Under the pieces are notes generated by a model. It was not told the DNA's origin, searched no databases, and saw nothing but the letters and a program-made list of their open reading frames with translations. Of a DNA stretch of 64,000 nucleotides, positions 1 to 9,547 are shown one piece after another; the stretch's first letter is position 1; every line of letters starts with the position of its first letter. The DNA comes from an uncultured Paracoccaceae bacterium (GTDB lineage: Bacteria > Pseudomonadota > Alphaproteobacteria > Rhodobacterales > Rhodobacteraceae), in NCBI GenBank assembly GCA_947503965.1, contig CANNFU010000005.1, positions 1 through 64,000 of the forward strand, in the 5' to 3' direction. The translations under genes and the position numbers were made by a program.

Positions 1-180
1 GCCTTCGTCGTCCTGCGCGAGGGCCAGAGTCTGACGCTCGCCGACCTGCGCGCCTTCTGCAGAGATCGTTTGACGCCATACAAACGCCCCACCGTGTTGG
101 AGATCCGCGAGGAACTGCCCAAGACCGCCGTAGGCAAGTTCCTCCGGCGAGAGCTGAGGGAAAAGGGAAGGGCTGTGTGA
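1..180 (+). CDS. Acyl-CoA synthetase (AMP-binding), C-terminal fragment
   Basis: Frame 1 is open from the window edge to TGA at 178-180 and encodes only about 59 residues. The stretch LPKTAVGKFLRREL is the terminal A10 motif of ANL-superfamily adenylating enzymes, in which the Lys of GKF contacts the acyl-adenylate; the upstream PYKRPTVLEI fits the mobile C-terminal domain of long-chain fatty-acid CoA ligases. The enzyme would activate a carboxylic acid with ATP and CoA. The rest of the gene, including the AMP-binding core, lies outside the window, so the substrate cannot be named. Confidence 0.8.
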   Translation, partial: AFVVLREGQSLTLADLRAFCRDRLTPYKRPTVLEIREELPKTAVGKFLRRELREKGRAV

Positions 181-491
181 GTGTGAAAGCGCGCGTACGA
201 ACCCATCATCGCCATGTCCTCCACTCTCAAATCAAGTGAATCAGGACTGGATCATCAGATCAACAGACTTTTTCAACACTATCTCCGCAACTTGATCCTT
301 GCCAGCCAAAATTTTGCTGCGTCATGACTGCATGGCAGGTATCGCCGCCGCCGCGCAGCGTCGCGAACCGAGCAAGTGCGACGATTCTCACGCTGCGAGC
401 GCACGCAGCGAGAAAAAGAACTTACAGAATGGGCTCGAAGCCGACGTTGGGAAAATGGAAGGTCTCGGCGTTTCCGCCGAGACCACTTTGG
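181..491. other. Convergent gap between acyl-CoA synthetase and acnA
   Basis: This 311-bp stretch holds no convincing gene. Short open frames across 299-505 have arginine- and serine-rich translations without recognisable domains and run into the acnA 3' end. The only clear element is the terminator-like hairpin at 461-484. Confidence 0.5.
461..484 (-). terminator. Terminator hairpin downstream of acnA
   Basis: GGTCTCGGCG at 461-470 and CGCCGAGACC at 475-484 form a perfect 10-bp stem with a TTTC loop. On the minus strand it lies 8 bp beyond the acnA stop and is followed by a T-rich run (TTCCATTTTCC), as expected for an intrinsic terminator of acnA. Confidence 0.75.
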
Positions 492-3263
<2,772 letters not shown>

Positions 3264-3389
3264 GGCTATCCCTTTCGTGGCTATGCAAGGCGAGACTTGG
3301 CACGCTTCTGCACCAAGGCGAAAACGCAATCAAGTGGCAGTGCTCATTTTTTGTATACCATTGCACACAATTCAGTTCAAATACCAAGA

Positions 3390-3414
3390 TGTGACATGAA
3401 ACAAACATGACACA
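3390..3414. promoter_or_regulatory. Candidate operator, near-perfect inverted repeat
   Basis: In the divergent acnA/DUF1223 promoter region, TGTGACATG (3390-3398) and CATGACACA (3406-3414) form a 9-bp inverted repeat with one mismatch and a 7-bp AT-rich spacer. Its size and symmetry fit a dimeric regulator. No regulator can be named from the sequence alone. Confidence 0.4.
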
Positions 3415-3491
3415 ACACTCGCGATTGGTTGATTGGTCATTTCACATAAAGCTGCGTAGGTGTAGTCGGCAATCGAATATCAGGACTACTC

Positions 3492-4184
3492 ATGCGTCAG
3501 TTTCTCGCCGTCTTTGCGTTTTTCGGCTTTTTGCAAACCTCTCAGGTTGCAGCCCAAAACGGCCCTGTGGTGATCGAGCTTTATACCTCGCAAGGGTGTT
3601 CATCTTGCCCGCCCGCTGATGCGATGCTGCATGATCTGGCCAAGCGAGATGACGTGATCGCGCTGGCATTGCATGTGGATTACTGGGATTACATCGGTTG
3701 GGCCGATATCTTTGCCCAACCTGAATTCACCGCGCGCCAGCATGCTTATGCGCGGGCGGCGAATTCGGCCACCGTCTATACACCGCAAATGATTATTGGT
3801 GGCGTCGATCATGTAATCGGGTCGCGGCCTGTGCAGGTGATGGATGTGATGCAGGCGCATCGCCGTAAAGGTAATCCCGTCGCTGTCACAATGACGCGCA
3901 ATGGTGATCAGGTGCAGATCAACGCAACGCCAGGCGGTTCCGGCGATTATGTCGTGCAGCTTGTGCGCTACAAACCGGAAGAAACGGTTGCAATCCGGCG
4001 CGGTGAAAACGCAGGGCGCAACCTGCGCTACGCCAACATTGTCACGTCATGGAATGTCATTGAACGTTGGGATGGGCTGGCACCGCTGAGCCTCATGACG
4101 CAGGCGGCTGGCGATGACCCCGTCGTTGTGATCATCCAGCAGGCCAGCAACGGGCCGATCATGGGCGCGGCACAACTGCGCTAG
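3492..4184 (+). CDS. DUF1223 family secreted thioredoxin-like protein
   Basis: A 230-residue protein with a cleavable signal peptide (MRQFLAVFAFFGFLQTSQVAAQ), so probably periplasmic. After it comes VVIELYTSQGCSSCPPAD, with a CxxC pair at Cys36/Cys39 in a thioredoxin-fold context, and the DUF1223 landmark HVDYWDYIGWADIFAQPEFTAR. The family's biochemical role is not established; the CxxC suggests a redox function. It is divergent from acnA and convergent with the acyltransferase gene, the two stop codons sharing the palindromic CTAG at 4181-4184. Confidence 0.88.
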   Translation: MRQFLAVFAFFGFLQTSQVAAQNGPVVIELYTSQGCSSCPPADAMLHDLAKRDDVIALALHVDYWDYIGWADIFAQPEFTARQHAYARAANSATVYTPQMIIGGVDHVIGSRPVQVMDVMQAHRRKGNPVAVTMTRNGDQVQINATPGGSGDYVVQLVRYKPEETVAIRRGENAGRNLRYANIVTSWNVIERWDGLAPLSLMTQAAGDDPVVVIIQQASNGPIMGAAQLR

Positions 4185-5065
4185 TTTTTGCGGGCCTTCC
4201 AGCGGCGATGCACCCAGAACCATTGTTCAGGATGCCGCGCAATCTGCGCCTCAAGCCGTGCTGTCATTTCGATCATCATCGCCGTGGGTGTATCCGGGGT
4301 GATCGGGGCCTCGACCTCGACCGCGAAGGACAGACCGTCCGGTTGCCGGATCCCGAAATAGGGAATGACAAGCGCATCCATCTTCAACGCGATATCAGCG
4401 GCGGATGTCGCGGTATGTGCGGGATGCCCCAGAAACGGGATGACAACGCCCTTGGCCGAGACATCGAACAACAGCGTCCCCATACCGCCCGATTTCAGAT
4501 GGCGGGCAAAGCCCATCGTCCCGCGCCGGCCCTGTTCAAAGACCGGGCCACCCCATGACGTCATCGTCTTGGCATAATGCGCATTGAAATAGGGGTTCAG
4601 CATTGGGCGATACAGGCCACCAATCGTATGGCCCATCCGGGTGAGCACCTGGCGCGGTGCCTCGTGATTGCCAAAATGGGCGGTGACAAAGATTACCGGG
4701 CGTTTCGCCCCTGCGGCGTCAGCCAACGGGGCGAGACCAGCGCCCGTTGGTTCGGTGGTGGAGAGCCGCGCGCCGAACGCCTCCCATGAATAATTCTCGA
4801 TGAGGGTGCGGCCGAAATTGTCACAACAGGCCTCAGCGATTGTGCGACGCTTGGCTTCAGACATGTCTGGGTAGATCAGTTGCAGATTTTCTTCGGCACG
4901 CTTGCGATATCCGACGAGTGGGCCAAGCGCGCGGCGCAGGGTTGATCCCATGACCGATACACGTTGTTCATAAGGTAACTTCAGGACCGTCCCGATCAGA
5001 CCACGCAACGCGCGGTCGGCCAGCCAGTCCGCGGTTGATCCTTCGGGCGGGGTGCTGTCGGTCAC
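4181..5065 (-). CDS. Lysophospholipid/lipid A acyltransferase family protein (LpxL/HtrB-like)
   Basis: A 294-residue member of the LpxL/HtrB family, which transfers acyl chains to lipid A precursors or lysophospholipids at the inner membrane. The catalytic H-x4-E motif is seen in VTAHFGNHEAPRQ, and YRPMLNPYFNAH and EQWFWVHRRWK are typical family landmarks. The start is GTG at 5065, overlapping the nitrile hydratase alpha stop by four bases (GTGA), so it is probably translationally coupled to that operon. The pairing with nitrile hydratase has no obvious biochemical logic. Exact acyl acceptor unknown. Confidence 0.85.
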   Translation of the reverse strand: MTDSTPPEGSTADWLADRALRGLIGTVLKLPYEQRVSVMGSTLRRALGPLVGYRKRAEENLQLIYPDMSEAKRRTIAEACCDNFGRTLIENYSWEAFGARLSTTEPTGAGLAPLADAAGAKRPVIFVTAHFGNHEAPRQVLTRMGHTIGGLYRPMLNPYFNAHYAKTMTSWGGPVFEQGRRGTMGFARHLKSGGMGTLLFDVSAKGVVIPFLGHPAHTATSAADIALKMDALVIPYFGIRQPDGLSFAVEVEAPITPDTPTAMMIEMTARLEAQIARHPEQWFWVHRRWKARKN

Positions 5066-5706
5066 ACGCTCTCCGGCGCTTTTGCGATCCCGGTGCCGAT
5101 CATGCTGTCGCGGGTCACAAGCCTGGCCAGCGCGTCGGGCGACCAGTCATCGGTGCCAGCCGGGCGGGCAGGGATCACGATATAGCGCATGTCGGCGGTG
5201 CTGTCATGGACGCGCACCGTTGTGGTGTCGGGCAGATTAACACCGAATTCGGCGAGCACCTTGCGCGGCTCTTTCACGGTCCGCGACCGGTAGGCACGCG
5301 ATTTGTACCAGTCTGGCGGCAACCCCAGCAGATTACGCGGGTAGCACGAACATAATGTGCAAACGATCACGTTATGCACATCCGCCGTGTTTTCGACCGC
5401 GATCAGCTTCATCGGACCGATATCAAAACCCATATCGCGGCTGGCCACACTGGCATCGGCAAGCAGCGCGTCGCGAAACGCCGGGTCAGTCCAGGCGCGG
5501 GCGACCACGGCGGCACCATTGGCGGGGCTGCGGCTGTCCATCGCGTCAATCTGCGCGTTGATCTCGGCGGCGGTTGTCACGCCCTTTTCAATCAGCAATT
5601 CGCGAATGGCGATCTCCATCTGCTGCCAATAGGTCAGCGGGTGATCGTCGTCGGGGCGGTAAGGGTGGCCCGAGGGCGACAGATGGTCGTGGTGATCATG
5701 GGGCAT
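5062..5706 (-). CDS. Nitrile hydratase alpha subunit, cobalt type
   Basis: A 214-residue alpha subunit of nitrile hydratase/thiocyanate hydrolase type. The metal-binding claw VCTLCSCYPR gives Cys116, Cys119 and Cys121; Thr after the first Cys is typical of Co(III) enzymes, while Fe enzymes have Ser. The following WYKSRAYRSRTVKEPR and VRVHDSTADMRYIVIP are conserved alpha-subunit segments. The enzyme hydrates nitriles to amides. The start at 5706 gives a His-rich N terminus (MPHDHHDHLSPSGH) and an 11-bp overlap with the upstream gene. No dedicated metallochaperone gene is nearby. Substrate unknown. Confidence 0.92.
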   Translation of the reverse strand: MPHDHHDHLSPSGHPYRPDDDHPLTYWQQMEIAIRELLIEKGVTTAAEINAQIDAMDSRSPANGAAVVARAWTDPAFRDALLADASVASRDMGFDIGPMKLIAVENTADVHNVIVCTLCSCYPRNLLGLPPDWYKSRAYRSRTVKEPRKVLAEFGVNLPDTTTVRVHDSTADMRYIVIPARPAGTDDWSPDALARLVTRDSMIGTGIAKAPESV

Positions 5707-5983
5707 TGGGCGGCTCCGCTGGTTCCAGCCAGTGGGCATAGATTTCGGCGTCAATCGTGTCGTCAGGATAGGGTGCATCGGCACCCCAGACCTCTGCCAT
5801 GGTAAAGCGGACGCGCATCAGCGGCAGTGATTGCGCCTGATGACCGTAGGCCAACTGCTCGGGGTTCGGAAACGGGCCGAGTGTGCGTTCGATCCACCCG
5901 GTCTTGCCGCGCAAATAGGCGGGGGTGCGGACATGGCCGGGCGGCATGTCGCGGCGAACGCGTATGAATTCCTGCTTAGCCAT
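5696..5983 (-). CDS. Nitrile hydratase beta subunit, C-terminal half as separate gene
   Basis: A 95-residue SH3-like protein equal to the C-terminal half of the usual nitrile hydratase beta subunit. Recognisable parts are GHVRTPAYLRGKTGWIER, the AYG(H)QAQSLPLMRVRF segment and the end WGADAPYPDDTIDAEIYAHWLEP. In single-chain beta subunits this follows the helical N-terminal domain, which here is encoded by the next gene upstream. It overlaps both neighbours by a few bases (11 bp with alpha, 8 bp with the beta N-terminal gene). The start ATG at 5983 (MAKQEFIRVRRDM) is preferred over a longer reading that would run deep into the upstream gene. Confidence 0.87.
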   Translation of the reverse strand: MAKQEFIRVRRDMPPGHVRTPAYLRGKTGWIERTLGPFPNPEQLAYGHQAQSLPLMRVRFTMAEVWGADAPYPDDTIDAEIYAHWLEPAEPPNAP

Positions 5984-6326
5984 TTGATGCCTCGCCGTAG
6001 GTGGCACCGCGTGCGGCAACCTCGGACATGCGATGGGCCAGTTCGGCGGTGGTATATACGCCCGCTTCAATCAGGTTCTGGTTTACGGACGCAATCCAGC
6101 GTTCATAATAGGTCATGGTTTCAAAAGCTTCGGGGGCCATATCCTCAAGCACGCGACGCAAGCCATCCACGGTAAAGTGACCCTTGGCCGAGCTGATGAT
6201 CATCAGCGCATCGACACGCTTTTCCCAGAGGGAAAAATCATGCTGATCGGTTGGAACAGGTCCGGCTGCATTGCCGCCCATATCGTGCCAGCGGCGGCCA
6301 TCGAAACTTTGTGCATCCTGGGTCAT
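5976..6326 (-). CDS. Nitrile hydratase beta subunit, N-terminal half/accessory protein
   Basis: A 116-residue helical protein resembling the N-terminal domain of nitrile hydratase beta subunits or their accessory proteins: W.KRVDALMIISSAKGHFTVDGLRRVLEDMAPEAFETMTYYERWIASVNQNLIEAGVYTTAELAHRM. It opens the three-gene set and overlaps the beta C-terminal gene by 8 bp. The arrangement recalls thiocyanate hydrolase, whose alpha and beta chains correspond to the two halves of the nitrile hydratase beta subunit. ATG 6326 and an in-frame GTG two codons upstream (6332) are both possible starts; neither has a strong Shine-Dalgarno sequence. Confidence 0.82.
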   Translation of the reverse strand: MTQDAQSFDGRRWHDMGGNAAGPVPTDQHDFSLWEKRVDALMIISSAKGHFTVDGLRRVLEDMAPEAFETMTYYERWIASVNQNLIEAGVYTTAELAHRMSEVAARGATYGEASNG

Positions 6327-6369
6327 GCGCACAGCGTAAATCAGATCGGCCGGAACTGTCTATGCGGTT

Positions 6370-7416
6370 TTAGCCGTCTTCCTCAGTGGCGTCGGGATCG
6401 CGCAACGTGATCGTGCCAAGATCAACCAAACCACGTATTGCTGTGGTGATTTCTGACATCGCCGCCTCGGCCACGGATTTTTTCACAGGTCCTAGTTCTT
6501 CGGCGTCTTCGCGCATTTGCGTCGCGATGCGTTGCGACACATTTGACAGGATGTATTCAGCCGAAGCCCGAACATCATCGTCACCGGCCAGCCCAGCGGC
6601 GATTGCCTTGGCCAGTACACCTGCAGGGACTTCGCGAATACAGTTGGGAATGTCGATCGGCTTTACGCGATCGGCGATATCCTTGAATGTAAAGATCGCC
6701 TTGCGGACATGGCCGGCAAATTCCGGGTCTTCGCTGCCCAGCCCCTCAAGCACGTCATCACGCCGGTCTGCGCGGGTGGCGTTCAGGATCGCGCCAAGGC
6801 GCTGCACCGGCGCCTTTTCAAATGCAACCAGCGGGGTCTGCCCGTATTCATCGGCCAAAGCCGCACCAATGATGCGCACGGCGTCAGACGGCGTGTGCTC
6901 TGTGCGCGACATGGCCAGGCTGATCCGGCGCGCGCGATCACCCGGCGTCTGGGTCAACACCTCAGCCGCCTTGGCCACGCTCAGTTTGGATAACGTGATT
7001 GCGCAGACTTCAATGCTTTCGGCCATCATGATGGCAATCAGCCTTTCGACGGGCAGGTCCGTGATAATGGGCCAGTGGTCACCGTTGCGCACACTTGCGG
7101 TCTGTTTACGCAAACGGTCAGCCAACTCTGGCGACAGATGATCCGCCAGCGCAAGGATTGCACCATCCTGCGTGCCCGGGGCGGCCAGACCAACGGATTC
7201 AATCTCGCTCAGGAACTCTTCTGCAACTGCGGTAACTGTATCGCGGTCCACCAGGCTAATAGCGGCAAGTTCGCGCGTCAGAAGCTCTTGCATCGGTTCG
7301 GGCAATTGCGAAAGGGAAAGCTGGCTGCCCTCACCAATCATCATCTGCACGATCATCGCCGCCTTGCGGCGACGCGACATCGGAGAAGCTGCGGAAATAG
7401 GTGCCTGAACGTTCAT
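6370..7416 (-). CDS. fliG: FliG-like flagellar motor switch protein
   Basis: A 348-residue FliG family protein, normally part of the flagellar C-ring that couples stator torque to rotation. The C-terminal torque domain is clear: FTFKDIADRVKPIDIPNCIREVP, then ILSNVSQRIATQMREDAEELGPVKKSVAEAA (about residues 235-320). The middle domain is divergent: at the usual EHPQ motif the sequence reads AESIEVCA. It stands alone, with no other flagellar genes in the window, so it may be an extra copy or a displaced fliG. It lies between nitrile hydratase and quorum-sensing genes on the minus strand. Confidence 0.85.
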   Translation of the reverse strand: MNVQAPISAASPMSRRRKAAMIVQMMIGEGSQLSLSQLPEPMQELLTRELAAISLVDRDTVTAVAEEFLSEIESVGLAAPGTQDGAILALADHLSPELADRLRKQTASVRNGDHWPIITDLPVERLIAIMMAESIEVCAITLSKLSVAKAAEVLTQTPGDRARRISLAMSRTEHTPSDAVRIIGAALADEYGQTPLVAFEKAPVQRLGAILNATRADRRDDVLEGLGSEDPEFAGHVRKAIFTFKDIADRVKPIDIPNCIREVPAGVLAKAIAAGLAGDDDVRASAEYILSNVSQRIATQMREDAEELGPVKKSVAEAAMSEITTAIRGLVDLGTITLRDPDATEEDG

Positions 7417-7464
7417 GCCGCAGAAATAGCCGCGACAACGTAAAGGAAGCGTTAGTTTTGCAGG

Positions 7465-7953
7465 TCAGGAACCAGGATGTGTTACCAGAATTGACATGTT
7501 TCTCAGCTGCTGAACGGTCTCGTGCGACAGCTTGGCGGTATCGGCCGTATGATTGTGAAGCCGCAGAACAGCATCTTCGAGGCTGTCGATCTCTTCATCG
7601 GTGAATTCGCGATCAGCGCTCGCGAACCCGCAGATGCTGCGCTGATCACCTGTTTCTGCCGCGATCACCACGCCAAACTTCATACCGTGGTCCGCGGCCT
7701 TGTCCATGACGCCAGCCGGATCCGTGAGATCGGACCAGCGCTGTCGGCCGGTGTTTTCGAAACCCCATGCCACCATCGGGTCTGACATCAGCAGCCCGTT
7801 TTGCGAGTAATAATCCAGCCATGCCTTCGGGTAGGTCTGAAACATGAACTTAGGCGTCGTATACTCAATATGAAAACCAAGCGCGTAGCCCGCAGGGGCC
7901 CGTTCGTTCAGTTCGCCCAAGATCTCACTGATCTCAAGTTGCGTCGATGACAT
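7465..7953 (-). CDS. Autoinducer-binding domain protein lacking HTH (LuxR-type, truncated architecture)
   Basis: A 162-residue protein made only of a LuxR-type autoinducer-binding domain: YALGFHIEYTTPKFMFQTYPKAWLDYYSQNGLLMSDPMVAWGFENTGRQRWSD with the conserved W, Y and D positions of the AHL pocket. It ends shortly after that domain; the usual C-terminal LuxR helix-turn-helix is absent. It is transcribed divergently from a complete LuxR gene whose N-terminal domain looks similar. It may sense or sequester AHL, or form inactive heterodimers with the full LuxR, as known for the truncated regulator TrlR of Agrobacterium; this role is inference. Confidence 0.85.
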   Translation of the reverse strand: MSSTQLEISEILGELNERAPAGYALGFHIEYTTPKFMFQTYPKAWLDYYSQNGLLMSDPMVAWGFENTGRQRWSDLTDPAGVMDKAADHGMKFGVVIAAETGDQRSICGFASADREFTDEEIDSLEDAVLRLHNHTADTAKLSHETVQQLRNMSILVTHPGS

Positions 7954-8018
7954 TCTCTCAAACTCGCTTTACGGTTGCCAAAAGGCAGGAACTTCAAATA
8001 CCTTGTTATGTGGCATTG

Positions 8019-8039
8019 TATCTCATCATAGTAGAGATA
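8019..8039. promoter_or_regulatory. Candidate operator between divergent luxR-type genes
   Basis: TATCTC (8019-8024) and GAGATA (8034-8039) form a 6-bp inverted repeat with a 9-bp spacer, 21 bp overall, close to the length of lux boxes. It sits in the 141-bp divergent promoter region of the two LuxR-type genes. It does not match a canonical lux box, so assignment to AHL control is tentative. Confidence 0.35.
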
Positions 8040-8094
8040 ACAGTGATCTAGCAGCAAGAGCTTTGTCGTTCGGACTGCTCTTTGAGGGAATTGA

Positions 8095-8703
8095 ATGTCT
8101 ACACTTCTTGGTCCAGACGAGATTGGGCAGCTTGCCCCGTCGGGCTATTATATCGCGCTGCGGATCGGTTTTGCCTTCCCGATGGAAGAGGTGAATGCAT
8201 TTCCCGAAGATTGGATCAGGCACTACACAAAACAACGTTTTATGCTTTTTGATCCTGTAGTTAGATGGGCCTACAGCAACACTGGTGCAATCCGATGGAG
8301 CGATATTTCGCTTGACGACCCTAAGCGGATTGTCGCTCAGGCTCAGACCTTTGGAATGCGCTATGGTGTGACCGTTTCACTGCTCGATGGCGGGGCCGAT
8401 GCACAACGTTCCTTCGCCTCGTTCACCCGCTCAGATAGAGAGTATACAGAGCTTGAGCTGAAACTTTTGAGCGCATTTTTAGTCCGTCGGCACAATGAAA
8501 CCGCGCCTCCGACGAATTTGACCAAGGCAGAATTAGAGGCGCTGGGCATGGTCAAGGACGGCAAGCGGCTCAAGGAAATCGCGTATGAGTTGAGCGTCAG
8601 CGAAGGCGCGGTCAAGCAGCGGCTCAAGAACGCAAAGCTGAAATTGGGGGCCAAAACCGGCAGTCAGGCCGCAGCTTTGGCGAACCAGTATGGCTTAATC
8701 TGA
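8095..8703 (+). CDS. LuxR family AHL-responsive transcriptional regulator
   Basis: A 202-residue quorum-sensing regulator. Residues 1-140 form an autoinducer-binding domain (YYIALRIGFAFP..., WIRHYTKQRFMLFDPVVRWAYSNTGAIRWSD), and the end is a LuxR helix-turn-helix (LTKAELEALGMVKDGKRLKEIAYELSVSEGAVKQRLKNAKLKLG). It is slightly shorter than classical LuxR (about 240 residues). The gene lies 126 bp upstream of the luxI-type synthase in the same direction, so it probably responds to that product. The DNA here is more AT-rich than the surrounding metabolic genes. Confidence 0.93.
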   Translation: MSTLLGPDEIGQLAPSGYYIALRIGFAFPMEEVNAFPEDWIRHYTKQRFMLFDPVVRWAYSNTGAIRWSDISLDDPKRIVAQAQTFGMRYGVTVSLLDGGADAQRSFASFTRSDREYTELELKLLSAFLVRRHNETAPPTNLTKAELEALGMVKDGKRLKEIAYELSVSEGAVKQRLKNAKLKLGAKTGSQAAALANQYGLI

Positions 8704-8829
8704 AACTTTTGCGATTTTTTTTCTCACTTAGGAACAATTCGCGTTAATTTGTCATTGTCTTGGTTAAGACGGCAATTGAACGGATGTATGGCGGACGCGT
8801 TTTCGTCTTAGGGTAGAGAGATAATCGAC

Positions 8830-9501
8830 ATGGAAAATATCACGTTTAACCTTGCGCAGTTGCATCAGTATGGCACTGCCTTTTACGAGTTTCTTGGACT
8901 GCGAAAGCGATTCTTTGTTGATCAGCTTGGATGGGACATTCCGCACGATGACAACGTTGAAATGGATCAGTACGACAATCCCAAAGCCTATTATTCTCTT
9001 GTTTTGCGGGACGGTAAGGTCATTGGCGGCATGCGTGCGATGGCGACAACGGCGCAGTGGGGTTCACATACTTACATGCTGCGGGATGCGGTTGACGGAA
9101 AGCTGATCGGGATACCGGCCGACATCATCCCGCAGGCCGAGGTGACACCAAATGTCTGGGAAGCAACGCGCGTTGTCATCTCCGACGAAGTGAACACGCA
9201 TGCGGACCGTTCGGAATGTCTTTCACTGATTCTCGATGGGGTGGTTGATCAGGCAACACAGCATGGCGCGACCGAGATTATCGCCCTCTGCCCACCGGTT
9301 TTCGCAAGAACGTTGCGTCAACTTGGTTATCCGGCCAAGCTGATCGGCGACCCCTACGTCAACGTGCATGATGAACGTCGCTATGTCGCGATGAGCATGC
9401 CTGCCGTGCGTCGGGCAGAAGCCCGTGAACCGATGCCGGCGATGAAGCATAGAAGCCGTGCCATGGATCAGCACGTTGTCCATTCACCATCCGTGATTTG
9501 A
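8830..9501 (+). CDS. Acyl-homoserine-lactone synthase, LuxI family
   Basis: A 223-residue autoinducer synthase that makes N-acyl-homoserine lactone from S-adenosylmethionine and acyl-ACP in the cytoplasm. The invariant LuxI residues are visible: Arg25, Phe29 and Trp35 (LRKRFFVDQLGW), Asp46 and Asp49 (EMDQYDN), Arg69 (GGMRAM), and Glu111 and Arg114 (WEATRVVIS). The roughly 20-residue tail rich in Met, Arg and His is not conserved. It follows the luxR-type gene; the acyl chain length of its product cannot be read from the sequence. Confidence 0.95.
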   Translation: MENITFNLAQLHQYGTAFYEFLGLRKRFFVDQLGWDIPHDDNVEMDQYDNPKAYYSLVLRDGKVIGGMRAMATTAQWGSHTYMLRDAVDGKLIGIPADIIPQAEVTPNVWEATRVVISDEVNTHADRSECLSLILDGVVDQATQHGATEIIALCPPVFARTLRQLGYPAKLIGDPYVNVHDERRYVAMSMPAVRRAEAREPMPAMKHRSRAMDQHVVHSPSVI

Positions 9502-9512
9502 TGAAAGCATCT

Positions 9513-9545
9513 TGATTGGTCGTACCAGAGCAGGACGACCAATCA
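9513..9545. terminator. Bidirectional hairpin between luxI and purB
   Basis: TGATTGGTCGT (9513-9523) and ACGACCAATCA (9535-9545) form a perfect 11-bp stem with an 11-nt loop in the 46-bp gap between convergent luxI and purB. The flanking T-tract is weak, but position and stem strength suit a shared terminator. Confidence 0.6.
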
Positions 9546-9547
9546 GT

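Noticed and set aside
8704..8829. Canonical lux box upstream of luxI
   Set aside because: I searched by eye for a 20-bp lux-type palindrome and saw none that fits well.
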